Source: Rhodophyticola porphyridii (lineage in GTDB: Bacteria; Pseudomonadota; Alphaproteobacteria; Rhodobacterales; Rhodobacteraceae). Taken from it: a stretch of DNA of 64,000 nt. Under the pieces are notes generated by a model, which had not been told where the DNA came from, did no database searches, and saw only the letters and a program-made list of their open reading frames with translations. The stretch spans positions 1 through 64,000 of the forward strand of contig NZ_RCNT01000007.1 in NCBI RefSeq assembly GCF_003688285.1. Direction: 5' to 3'. Made by a program: the position numbers and the translations under genes. Below, one piece after another: positions 50,683 to 59,681 of the stretch (the stretch's first letter is position 1; each line of letters opens with the position of its first letter).

Positions 50683-52947
50683 ATGCCCCTATATCAGGGG
50701 GGAACAGGTCCGGTGCGATTACCCGCTGGTGATGCGGCAAAAACCCCTTTCAACAGGCTCTTAGAGCTTCGCCAACAACGCCGCGTGCGCAATGCCGGCA
50801 CGCTTGGGCTGGTGCTGCTCGGCCCCGCGCTGGCGCTGGCGACCTTCCTGGTTCTGGGCCCCTTGGGGGAAACGGCTGATTCCCCCGCGCTGCGCCTCGT
50901 GCTGCTCGCCAACATGATCTACATCCTGGTGGTGGCCGCGCTGGTTCTGCGCCAGGTCGCGCGCATCGTGGCCGCCCGGCGCGCCCGCTCGGCGGGTTCT
51001 CGGCTCCATATGCGGCTGACCGGGGTGTTTGCGATCGTCGCCCTGATCCCGGCGGTTCTGGTCGCGGTCTTCGCCACGATCACCGTGAATATGGGGTTGG
51101 AGGGCTGGTTTTCCGACCGCGTCTCGTCGGCGCTCGGCAACTCGGTGGATGCCGCGGAGGCCTATCAGCAGGAACATCGCGACGATCTGGCCGCCGATGC
51201 GGTCGCGCTGGCGGCCTATCTCAACCTCAACCGGCAGGCAGTGCCGTTCATGTCCGACGGAACGCTTGGCCAGCTTCTCCGGCAGGGCCAGTCCCGTATC
51301 CAGCGGGGCCTGCGCGAGGCGTTCGTCATCGACGGCGGCGGCGAATTGCACGTGCGCGGCGAGCGGAGCTATCTCTTCGATTATGAACGCCCCGACCCCG
51401 CCGATCTGGCCCGCGCGGAGGCCGGCGAACTGGTGATTATCGAAGACCGGGAGGTCAACGAGTTCCGGGCGCTCCTGCGGCTGCAATCTTTCGTCGACCG
51501 CTATCTCTATGTCAGCCGGGAGGTGGACGGCCAGATCATCGCGCTTCTCGATGATACTCAGCAGACGGTGCAGCTCTATCGCCAGCTCGAAAGCGAGCGG
51601 GGCCGGGTGCTGTTCAATTTCGGGGTGCTGTATCTTGGGTTCGCGCTGATCATGATCCTTGCGGCGATCTGGCTGGGCCTGTGGTTCGCCGAACGGCTCA
51701 GCCGCCCCGTGGGGCGTCTGGCCAGCGCCGCGCAGCGGGTCGGGCAGGGCGATCTGGATGTCCGCGTGGTCGAGGAACGCGGCGATGACGAAATCGCCAT
51801 GCTGGGCCGCCTGTTCAACCAGATGACGCGGCAGCTCAAGGGCCAGCGCGATACGCTGGTCGAACAGAACGCCGCCACCGAAGAAAGCCGGCGTCTGTTC
51901 GACAGCGTGCTGTCCTCGGTCACGGCGGGGGTCATCGGGCTCGATGCGGAAGGCCGGGTCGATTTCATGAACCGGGCCGCGATGGGCCTGCTCGACATGG
52001 TCGAACAGCGCGATCACGGGCTGACGCTGGTCAATGCGGTGCCGGAATTCGCAAGCCTCTTCGAGCGGTTGCGCGAACGCGGCGGCGAAGCGGTGCAGGA
52101 CGAGATCAAGCTGGCCCGGCGGGGCAAGCTGGAAAGCCTGCTGGTGCGCATGGCCACCCGCAGCAATACCGAGGGCGCGCTGGAAGGGTACGTGGTGGCC
52201 TTCGACGACGTGACAGATCTGGTCAGCGCGCAGCGGATGGCGGCCTGGGGCGATGTGGCCCGCCGGATCGCCCATGAGATCAAGAACCCGCTTACGCCGA
52301 TCCAGCTTTCCGCCGAACGGCTGCGCCGGAAATTCGGCCCGAAACTGGGCGACGAGGCCGCCGACCTGGAACAATACACCGAGGTTATCATACGCCAGAC
52401 CAATGACTTGCGGCGCATTGTTGACGAGTTTTCCAAATTCGCCCGTATGCCCGAACCCGAACGCCGCAACGAAGATGTGGCCAAGCTGCTGCGGGATTCC
52501 GTTACGCTGCAGAAGGCCGGTCAGCCGGGCGTTCGCTTCACCTGCGCCATCCCCGACGGTCCGGTCATGGCCGACCTCGATGCCACGATGATCGGTCAGG
52601 CCTTCACGAACTTGATGAAGAATGGCGGCGAAGCTACGGAAACGTTTATGGAAAAAGGCGCGCCTGAAGGCTATCGGCCGGAGCTTCGGGTGACCCTGGA
52701 GGCCGATGAGGGCGCCGTCACGATCCAGATCAGCGACAATGGCATCGGCCTGCCGCAGGACCGCGCGAAGCTGTTCGAGCCCTATGTGACCACGCGCGAC
52801 AAGGGCACCGGGCTGGGCCTGCCGATCGTGAAGAAAATCGTCGAGGAACATGGCGGCACCCTCGATCTCTTGGATGCCGAACCATTTGCCGACGGCACGC
52901 ATCGCGGAGCCGCCGCGCGGATCCGTCTGCCGCGAAAATCCGAATAG
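50683..52947 (+). CDS. ntrY: Membrane histidine kinase NtrY
   Basis: A 754-residue sensor kinase: N-terminal membrane helices (NAGTLGLVLLGPALALATFL and further), a periplasmic sensor region, a HAMP domain near residue 350 (LSRPVGRLASAAQRVGQGDL), PAS domain (VTAGVIGLDAEGRVDFMNRA), H-box RRIAHEIKNPLTPIQLSAER and ATPase motifs (NLMKNGGEA, DNGIGLP, GTGLGLPIVKKIVEEHGG). NtrY partners with NtrX in nitrogen, redox and envelope regulation. ATG 50683 was chosen; it lies 74 bases after ntrC. Confidence 0.94.
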   Translation: MPLYQGGTGPVRLPAGDAAKTPFNRLLELRQQRRVRNAGTLGLVLLGPALALATFLVLGPLGETADSPALRLVLLANMIYILVVAALVLRQVARIVAARRARSAGSRLHMRLTGVFAIVALIPAVLVAVFATITVNMGLEGWFSDRVSSALGNSVDAAEAYQQEHRDDLAADAVALAAYLNLNRQAVPFMSDGTLGQLLRQGQSRIQRGLREAFVIDGGGELHVRGERSYLFDYERPDPADLARAEAGELVIIEDREVNEFRALLRLQSFVDRYLYVSREVDGQIIALLDDTQQTVQLYRQLESERGRVLFNFGVLYLGFALIMILAAIWLGLWFAERLSRPVGRLASAAQRVGQGDLDVRVVEERGDDEIAMLGRLFNQMTRQLKGQRDTLVEQNAATEESRRLFDSVLSSVTAGVIGLDAEGRVDFMNRAAMGLLDMVEQRDHGLTLVNAVPEFASLFERLRERGGEAVQDEIKLARRGKLESLLVRMATRSNTEGALEGYVVAFDDVTDLVSAQRMAAWGDVARRIAHEIKNPLTPIQLSAERLRRKFGPKLGDEAADLEQYTEVIIRQTNDLRRIVDEFSKFARMPEPERRNEDVAKLLRDSVTLQKAGQPGVRFTCAIPDGPVMADLDATMIGQAFTNLMKNGGEATETFMEKGAPEGYRPELRVTLEADEGAVTIQISDNGIGLPQDRAKLFEPYVTTRDKGTGLGLPIVKKIVEEHGGTLDLLDAEPFADGTHRGAAARIRLPRKSE

Positions 52948-52961
52948 GAAAGGGAGGATCA

Positions 52962-54359
52962 ATGTCTGATATTCTGGTCGTCGATGACGAGCGCGATATC
53001 CGCGAACTGATTTGCGATATCCTGCAGGATGAGGGGTTTTCGACCCGAATGGCCGGAAACTCCGACGATTGCATGGCCGAGCTGAACGCCGCGCCGCCGG
53101 GGCTGATGATCCTGGATATCTGGCTGAAAGACAGCAACATGGACGGGATCGATATCCTGAAACATGTCAAGCGTGACAATCCGGACGTGCCGGTGGTGAT
53201 CATTTCGGGCCACGGCAACATCGAGATCGCCGTCGCCGCGATAAAGCAGGGTGCCTATGACTTCATCGAAAAACCCTTCAATATCGACCAGTTGATGGTG
53301 GTGATCCGCCGCGCCATGGAAACCTCTCGGCTCAGACGGGAAAACTCCGCACTCAGGCGTCAGGACGGCAAGACCGCCGAGATGATCGGGCAGGGCGCGG
53401 CCTTCAAGACGCTCAGGAGCCAGTTGGACAAGGTCACCAAATCCAATGGCCGGGTGATGCTGACCGGCCCGGCCGGCGCGGGCAAGGAGGTGGCCGCGCG
53501 CTATATCCACGGCGAATCCAACCGCGCCGATGCCCCGTTCGTCACCGTCAGTTCCGCCTCGATCCAGCCCGATCACATGGAGGAGGTTCTGTTCGGCCGG
53601 GAAAGCAGCGAACGCGGTGTGGAACAGGGGCTTCTGGAGCAGGCCCATGGCGGCGTGATCTATTTCGACGAGGTGGCCGACATGCCGCTCGGGACGCAGT
53701 CGAAGATCCTGCGGGTGCTGGTGGACCAGAGTTTCACCCGCGTCGGCGGCACCGCCAAGGTGCGCGTCGATCTGCGCGTGATCTCCTCCACGACCCGCGA
53801 TCTTCAGGCCGAAATCGCCGCGGGGAATTTCCGCGAGGAGTTGTATCACCGCCTGAATGTCGTGCCGATCCAGGTGCCGAGCCTTGAGGACCGGCGCGAG
53901 GATATTCCCCATCTGGCGCGCCATTTCATCGCCCAGTTCAATTCCGATCAGGGCCTGCCGCTCCGCGATCTGGGCGAGGACGCGGAGGCGATGCTGCAAA
54001 CCATGCGCTGGCCCGGAAATGTCCGGCAGCTCAAAAACGTGATCGAGCGGGTGCTGATCCTGGGCGAGGATACCGGCCCGATCGAGGCGCGCGATCTGCC
54101 GGGCCATGGCGAAGGCGCCTCGGAAGAGGAGGATATCGCCCTCTCCGCCGGTCTCACCACGCTGCCGCTCCGCGAGGCGCGGGAGCTGTTCGAACGCCAT
54201 TACCTGATGGCGCAGATCAACCGGTTCGGCGGCAATATCTCCCGAACCGCCAGTTTCGTCGGCATGGAGCGGAGCGCGCTGCACCGCAAGCTGAAATCGC
54301 TCGGCGTGGTCACGACCAACAAATCCGGCGCCCGCGTCGCGCAGGTTGAAGAGAGTTAG
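52962..54359 (+). CDS. ntrX: Response regulator NtrX, without GAFTGA motif
   Basis: A 465-residue regulator: receiver with Asp52 (MILDIWLKDSNMDG), AAA+ domain with an altered Walker A, GPAGAGKE (169-176), Walker B VIYFDE (232-237), and a Fis-type HTH (FGGNISRTASFVGMERSALH). In place of GAFTGA it has FGRESSERGVEQGLLE (211-226). It therefore probably works without sigma-54. The ATG lies 14 bases after ntrY. A small convergent lipoprotein gene overlaps its end by 4 bases. Confidence 0.95.
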   Translation: MSDILVVDDERDIRELICDILQDEGFSTRMAGNSDDCMAELNAAPPGLMILDIWLKDSNMDGIDILKHVKRDNPDVPVVIISGHGNIEIAVAAIKQGAYDFIEKPFNIDQLMVVIRRAMETSRLRRENSALRRQDGKTAEMIGQGAAFKTLRSQLDKVTKSNGRVMLTGPAGAGKEVAARYIHGESNRADAPFVTVSSASIQPDHMEEVLFGRESSERGVEQGLLEQAHGGVIYFDEVADMPLGTQSKILRVLVDQSFTRVGGTAKVRVDLRVISSTTRDLQAEIAAGNFREELYHRLNVVPIQVPSLEDRREDIPHLARHFIAQFNSDQGLPLRDLGEDAEAMLQTMRWPGNVRQLKNVIERVLILGEDTGPIEARDLPGHGEGASEEEDIALSAGLTTLPLREARELFERHYLMAQINRFGGNISRTASFVGMERSALHRKLKSLGVVTTNKSGARVAQVEES

Positions 54360-54811
54360 GACGGGTTGACGATATAGGGCGTGGCCCCGCGGCGGCTGAT
54401 CGCGCAGGTTTCCTCCGTCAGCCGGGGCATCACCGTGGAGGCGGCCACGGGCCCGTCCAGATTGCACGACGGCAGCGAAATCAGCGTGTAACCCCGCCCG
54501 CCCATGCATCCGACCACCGCCCGCGCCCGGGCATCGCGATTGAGATCGACCGTATAGATCTCCCCGCCCGTCCAATGGCCGGGCTCCAGCACGCACCGCC
54601 CCTCCGCGTCGCAGATCTGCCGGCCCGGGTGAAAGACACGCGGCCGGGTGCGGATCGCCCGCTCCACCGGAAAATCCTGCACTGCCGCCCGTTCGCACAG
54701 GGCAATGTCGCGGTCGCGCGTGGCAAGGCTGACGCCTTCGGCGTAATAGGTCTGCACGCCCGCGCAGCCCGACAGACCCAAGACCACAGCGCCCACCATC
54801 CCGATCCGCAT
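54356..54811 (-). CDS. Hypothetical lipoprotein
   Basis: A 151-residue protein with a lipoprotein signal (MVGAVVLGLSGCAGVQTYY; lipobox LSGC). The mature part contains six further cysteines, which may form disulfides (DIALCERAAVQDF, ICDAEGRCVLEPG, VVGCMGGRGYTLI, LPSCNLDG, EETCAISRRG). Family not recognised; the spacing resembles small periplasmic proteins of Rhodobacteraceae. Convergent with ntrX. Confidence 0.65.
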   Translation of the reverse strand: MRIGMVGAVVLGLSGCAGVQTYYAEGVSLATRDRDIALCERAAVQDFPVERAIRTRPRVFHPGRQICDAEGRCVLEPGHWTGGEIYTVDLNRDARARAVVGCMGGRGYTLISLPSCNLDGPVAASTVMPRLTEETCAISRRGATPYIVNPS

Positions 54812-55011
54812 CTCAAATCCTCACCATTCCGGTCGCAGGCGCAGTCTAGGCCATTTTGCGGGGTTCAGAAACGTCTCCGCCGCCTCCACGTGCAAAATAC
54901 CGCCCGTCTCCGCGCCCGCCCAGGCCTTGCCGGCGCTCCGACTGCGATTGACGCCGCCTGCGCAACCTGCCAGACAAAACCTCTCGATTGGACCACATTG
55001 GGCAAAGGCAC

Positions 55012-56388
55012 ATGAAGGTCATCATTTGCGGCGCGGGTCAGGTCGGCTGGCAGATCGCGCGTCATCTTTCCGGCGAAAACAATGACGTGACGGTGGTCGA
55101 CAACAACCCCGATCTCGTCCGCCGCGCCACCGACACGCTGGATGTGCAGGGTCTGGCCGGGTTCGCCTCCTATCCCGACGTGCTGGATCGCGCCGGGGCG
55201 CGCGACGCGGACATGATCATCGCCGCGACGCATTCGGACGAGGTGAACATGGTCACCTGTCAGGTCGCGCATTCTGTGTTTTCGGTCCCGCGCAAGATCG
55301 CCCGGCTGCGCGCGCAAAGCTATCTGAACGCGATCTATTCCGATCTCTACCGCCGCGATCATCTGCCGATCGACGTGGTGATCAGTCCGGAAAAGGAGGT
55401 CGCCGAGGCCGCGCTGCGCCGGCTGTCCTCGCCTTCCACCTTCGACACCGAAAGCTTTCTGGGCGGCGATGCAAAGATGCTCGGCATCCAGCTGGACGAG
55501 GATTGCCCGGTCCTGAACACGCCGCTCCGGCAATTGTCCGAGCTGTTCTCCACCTTGCGGGCCATCGTCGTCGGCATCCGGCGCGACGGCACGCTGTTCG
55601 CCCCCGAGCCGGGGGATCAGCTTTATGCCGGCGATCAGATCTACGTCTTCACTCATACGTTGGACAGCTCCCGGACCCTTGAGATTTTCGGCAAGGAGAC
55701 GAAGCGTCAGGATCGGGTGGTGATCATTGGCGGGGGCAATGTGGGGCTTGCCGTGGCCAAGGAACTGGAGCAATCGGCCAACCGCATCCGCACCAAGGTC
55801 ATCGAGCTCAGCCGCGAGAATGCCGAACGTGCGGCCGATGCGCTTGAACGCACCATCGTCCTGCATGGTGACGGGCTGGACATAGAGATCCTGCGCGAGG
55901 CGGGCGTCAGCCGCGCCGATACCGTTCTCTGCGTCACCGATGACGACAAGACCAATCTTCTGGCCTCTGTCCGGGCCAAGACCGCCGGCGCGCGTGTGGC
56001 CGTGGCGCTCGTGAACGACCCCACGCTTGTGCCGCTGATGAAACCCCTTGGCATCGACGCCTATATCAACCCGCGCACCACCACGGTCAGCTCGATCCTG
56101 CGCCATATCCGGCACGGGCGGGTGCGGGGCGTTTATTCCATCGGCGATGCGGAGGCCGAGGTGATCGAGGCGCAGGTTCTGTCAACCTCTCCCATCGCGG
56201 GGCAGGCGGTGCGCGATATCGACTTCCCCGAAGGCGTTCTGATCGGCGCGGTGCAGAAGGCCGGCAAGGTCATGCGCCCCTCGGGCTCCACCAAGATCGA
56301 GGAGGGCGATGCGATCGCCATTTTCGCCATGGCGGCGGATGTCCCGGCGGTGGAATCCCTGCTGCAAGTCTCGATCGACTTTTTCTGA
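55012..56388 (+). CDS. trkA: Trk potassium uptake regulatory protein TrkA
   Basis: A 458-residue cytoplasmic protein with two RCK units. Each has an NAD-binding Rossmann motif: KVIICGAGQVGWQIARHLSG at the start and RVVIIGGGNVGLAVAKELEQ near residue 235. TrkA gates the Trk potassium channel in response to nucleotides. ATG 55012 gives the conserved start. trkH follows immediately, and this is the usual alphaproteobacterial place downstream of ntrYX. Confidence 0.96.
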   Translation: MKVIICGAGQVGWQIARHLSGENNDVTVVDNNPDLVRRATDTLDVQGLAGFASYPDVLDRAGARDADMIIAATHSDEVNMVTCQVAHSVFSVPRKIARLRAQSYLNAIYSDLYRRDHLPIDVVISPEKEVAEAALRRLSSPSTFDTESFLGGDAKMLGIQLDEDCPVLNTPLRQLSELFSTLRAIVVGIRRDGTLFAPEPGDQLYAGDQIYVFTHTLDSSRTLEIFGKETKRQDRVVIIGGGNVGLAVAKELEQSANRIRTKVIELSRENAERAADALERTIVLHGDGLDIEILREAGVSRADTVLCVTDDDKTNLLASVRAKTAGARVAVALVNDPTLVPLMKPLGIDAYINPRTTTVSSILRHIRHGRVRGVYSIGDAEAEVIEAQVLSTSPIAGQAVRDIDFPEGVLIGAVQKAGKVMRPSGSTKIEEGDAIAIFAMAADVPAVESLLQVSIDFF

Positions 56389-56392
56389 CTCG

Positions 56393-57910
56393 ATGCGCGC
56401 CTATTTGTCCCGCCTGCCGCTGATTGTCGTGCTGATGGGGATCAGCGCGGCGGCGATGATGCTGCCCGCGCTTCTGGCCACCGGCATGGACGATCACTTC
56501 ACCGGCCGGGTGTTTTTCTATTCCTCGCTTCTGTTTCTGACCCTGACCGGGCTCGTCGGCCTCGCCACCCAGACGATCCGGCCGGTCACGTCGCCGCGGG
56601 CGCATCTGATCGCGCTCCTGCTCGCCTATGTCGCCCTGCCGTTCATGCTCGCCTTCCCGCTGGCCGAGGCGGTGGGCAACACCCGCTATATCAACGCCTA
56701 TCTGGAAATGGTGTCCAGCCTGACCACCACGGGGGCCAGTTTCTTCGACCCCGACCGGCTGGCGCCCGCGGTGCATTTCTGGCGTGGGCTCGTCGGCTGG
56801 ATGGGCGGCTTTCTCATCTGGGTGACGGCGGTAGCGGTGCTGGCGCCGCTCAATCTGGGCGGCTACGAAGTCACGTCGGAGGCGCAGATCACCGGCCGGG
56901 TGCAGCCCGGATCCGGCCAGATGACCGCCGCAAGCCCCGCCGAACGCCTGCGGCGTCACGCGGCCCGCCTGGCCCCGGTCTATCTTACCCTGACAATGAT
57001 CCTCTGGGTCGCACTGCTCCTGGCGGGGGAGTTGCCGCTGACCGCGCTGATCCACGCGATGTCGACCATGGCGACTTCGGGCATCAGCCCGGTCGGCGGG
57101 CTCGAAGGCCGCCCCTCCGGCGTCGCGGGGGAGGCGCTGATCTTCCTCTTCTTCATCTTCGCGGTGTCGCGCCGGTCCTTCGCCTCGGGGTTTTCGACCG
57201 ATACCGCCCGCCGGATGGCCCGCGACCGGGAATTGCGGCTGGCGATCTTCGCGGTGGTGGTTCTGCCCACGCTCCTCTTCGTCCGCCACTGGATCGGCGC
57301 GCTGGAAGTGGATGAACTGGCCAATTCCGAAGGTGCGCTGACCGCCCTCTGGGGCAGCGTGTTCACCATCCTGTCCTTCCTGACCACGACCGGTTTCGTT
57401 TCCGAAAGCTGGGTGGAGGCGCGCACATGGTCTGGCCTGCCCACGCCGGGGCTGATCCTGATCGGGCTGGTGCTGATGGGCGGTGGGGTTGCGACCACGG
57501 CGGGCGGGGTCAAGCTGCTCCGGGTCTACGCGCTTTACAAGCATGGCACCCGTGAGATGGGCAAGCTGCTGCATCCGCATTCGGTCGCCGGGGCCGGGCG
57601 TCTGGGCCGCCGCATCCGCCGCGAAGGCGCCTATATCGCCTGGATCTTCTTCATGCTGTTCATTCTGACCATGGCGGTGGTGATGGCGGCGCTCGCGTTG
57701 ACCGGGCTGACCTTCGAGGCCTCTCTGGTGCTGGCGGTCTCCGCGCTGACGACCACCGGGCCGCTTGCCGGGGTCGCCGCGGAAGCCCCGATTTCCTATA
57801 TCGGGCTGAGCGATGCGGCAAAGTCGATCCTGGCCGCGGCGATGATCGTCGGGCGGCTTGAAACCCTCGTTCTGCTGGCGCTGATCAACCCCGGATATTG
57901 GCGCGCGTGA
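56393..57910 (+). CDS. trkH: Trk-type potassium uptake protein TrkH
   Basis: A 505-residue membrane protein with four repeated pore units; pore loops include MVSSLTTTGASFFDPD, MSTMATSGISPVGGLEG, FLTTTGFVSESWVEA and SALTTTGPLAGVAAEA. It imports potassium together with TrkA. The start at ATG 56393 lies 4 bases after the trkA stop. ntrYX-trkA is often followed directly by hfq; here trkH is interposed. Confidence 0.95.
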   Translation: MRAYLSRLPLIVVLMGISAAAMMLPALLATGMDDHFTGRVFFYSSLLFLTLTGLVGLATQTIRPVTSPRAHLIALLLAYVALPFMLAFPLAEAVGNTRYINAYLEMVSSLTTTGASFFDPDRLAPAVHFWRGLVGWMGGFLIWVTAVAVLAPLNLGGYEVTSEAQITGRVQPGSGQMTAASPAERLRRHAARLAPVYLTLTMILWVALLLAGELPLTALIHAMSTMATSGISPVGGLEGRPSGVAGEALIFLFFIFAVSRRSFASGFSTDTARRMARDRELRLAIFAVVVLPTLLFVRHWIGALEVDELANSEGALTALWGSVFTILSFLTTTGFVSESWVEARTWSGLPTPGLILIGLVLMGGGVATTAGGVKLLRVYALYKHGTREMGKLLHPHSVAGAGRLGRRIRREGAYIAWIFFMLFILTMAVVMAALALTGLTFEASLVLAVSALTTTGPLAGVAAEAPISYIGLSDAAKSILAAAMIVGRLETLVLLALINPGYWRA

Positions 57911-58045
57911 TGCATTTGCAGCATAGCCGCGCTAATGCGCTGGAATCGGGGTGGAAATCTCCCGAACTTGCCCCCATACTCCATTCTGTCTGCTCACAGA
58001 CTGTCAACGAACAAAGACAGCACCAACGACAAGGCAAGTTTCGAA

Positions 58046-58279
58046 ATGGCCGAAAATAAGCAAAATCTGCAGGACGCATTCCTTAATCATGTCCGCAAAA
58101 CAAAGGTTCCGGTCACGATTTTCCTGATCAACGGCGTCAAGTTGCAGGGTGTGATTACCTGGTTCGATAATTTTTGTGTTCTTCTGCGCCGCGACGGACA
58201 ATCGCAACTCGTGTACAAGCACGCGATTTCCACCGTGATGCCTGCACAGCCGATAAACCTTTACGACGGGGAAGAGTGA
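58046..58279 (+). CDS. hfq: RNA chaperone Hfq
   Basis: A 77-residue Sm-like hexamer subunit pairing small RNAs with mRNAs: [40 protein letters not shown] and the Sm2 motif [15 protein letters not shown]. It is the short alphaproteobacterial form with a brief acidic tail (NLYDGEE). ATG 58046 is chosen from the conserved N-terminus. Its stop overlaps the GTG start of hflX, so translation is coupled. Confidence 0.97.
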   Translation: MAENKQNLQDAFLNHVRKTKVPVTIFLINGVKLQGVITWFDNFCVLLRRDGQSQLVYKHAISTVMPAQPINLYDGEE

Positions 58280-59568
58280 GCGATAACTCGCTGAGCACCG
58301 ACACCCAAGGCCCGATCATGCGGGCCCTTGTGCTTCACCCCGACATCCAGACCGACCGCAGCCGCCGCAGCCCCGGCCCGGCGCTGGAAGAAGCTGTGGC
58401 GCTGGCCGCGGCGCTGCCCGATCTGGTGGTCGCGGGCGCCGAGGTCGTGCGATTGCCCAAGGCGCAGCCGGGGCTTCTCTTCGGAAAGGGCAAGATCGCC
58501 GAGCTGAAAACCCGAATCGAGGAGCTTGAAGCCGGGCTGGTTCTGATCGACGGGCCGGTCACGCCCGTGCAGCAGCGCAATCTCGAAAAGGAATGGGGCG
58601 TCAAGCTGCTGGACCGGACCGGTCTGATTCTGGAGATTTTCGCGGATCGGGCCCGCACCCGCGAAGGCGTGTTGCAGGTGGAGCTGGCCGCGCTCAGCTA
58701 TCAGCGCACGCGCCTTGTCAGGGCCTGGACCCACCTGGAGCGCCAGCGCGGCGGGCTCGGCTTTGTGGGCGGCCCCGGCGAGACCCAGATCGAGGCGGAC
58801 AGGCGCGCGATCGACGACGCGGTCACCCGCATCCGCCGGCAATTGGGCAAGGTCGTCAAGACGCGCGCGCTTCACCGCGCGGCGCGGGCCAAGGTGCCGT
58901 ATCCCATCGTGGCGCTGGTGGGCTACACCAATGCCGGCAAATCCACATTGTTCAACCGGCTGACCGGCGCCGAGGTGATGGCCAAGGATATGCTGTTTGC
59001 CACGCTCGACCCGACCATGCGCGCCGTGGTCCTGCCCGACGGGTCCGAGATAATCCTGTCGGACACGGTGGGTTTCATCAGCGATCTGCCGCCGCAACTG
59101 GTCGCCGCCTTCCGCGCCACGCTGGAAGAGGTGCTGGATGCCGATCTGATCGTTCATGTGCGCGACATCTCCCACCCCGAGACCGAAGCCCAGGCCGGGG
59201 ATGTGGCCGCGATCCTGACAGAACTTGGGGTCAGGGACACCGCGCCCGCGATCGAGGTCTGGAACAAGATCGACCGTCTGCCGGCGGAGCGAGCCGAGGA
59301 ACTGGACAGGATCGCCGCGCGGCGCGATGGCGTGCATGCGATCTCGGCGGTCACCGGGCAGGGGCTGGCCGACCTTCTGGCCGATATCTCGCACAGCCTC
59401 TCTCCGCCCCGCCACCGGACCGATCTGGACCTGCCACATGCGGAGGGCCGGAAACGGGCCTGGCTTTTCGAACAAGGCGTGGTGGAGACCGAGGAGCAAG
59501 GCGAAGGCGGCACCCATCTCGTCGTCAACTGGACGGACCGTCAGGAACGCGCCTTCCGGCGGCTCTGA
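58276..59568 (+). CDS. hflX: GTPase HflX
   Basis: A 430-residue ribosome-associated GTPase that splits stalled ribosomes under stress. N-terminal domain with [20 protein letters not shown] and [20 protein letters not shown], then [19 protein letters not shown] and [13 protein letters not shown] motifs: [24 protein letters not shown] and NKID. GTG 58276 overlaps the hfq stop; an internal ATG at 58318 is also possible. The usual hfq-hflX pair. Confidence 0.96.
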   Translation: MSDNSLSTDTQGPIMRALVLHPDIQTDRSRRSPGPALEEAVALAAALPDLVVAGAEVVRLPKAQPGLLFGKGKIAELKTRIEELEAGLVLIDGPVTPVQQRNLEKEWGVKLLDRTGLILEIFADRARTREGVLQVELAALSYQRTRLVRAWTHLERQRGGLGFVGGPGETQIEADRRAIDDAVTRIRRQLGKVVKTRALHRAARAKVPYPIVALVGYTNAGKSTLFNRLTGAEVMAKDMLFATLDPTMRAVVLPDGSEIILSDTVGFISDLPPQLVAAFRATLEEVLDADLIVHVRDISHPETEAQAGDVAAILTELGVRDTAPAIEVWNKIDRLPAERAEELDRIAARRDGVHAISAVTGQGLADLLADISHSLSPPRHRTDLDLPHAEGRKRAWLFEQGVVETEEQGEGGTHLVVNWTDRQERAFRRL

Positions 59569-59681
59569 GCGGCGTGGCCCGGGCGCTCGGTGTGGGGGCG
59601 CCGTCTGTCCGCGGCGGCTGTCGCCGCACACGCCCCGTCCGCCAGCGGCCAGCGCCGAATTGATCTACAATTGATATACCT

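Noticed and set aside
50761-52962. A 733-codon minus-strand open frame
   Set aside because: It is antisense to ntrY, whose kinase motifs are clear on the plus strand.
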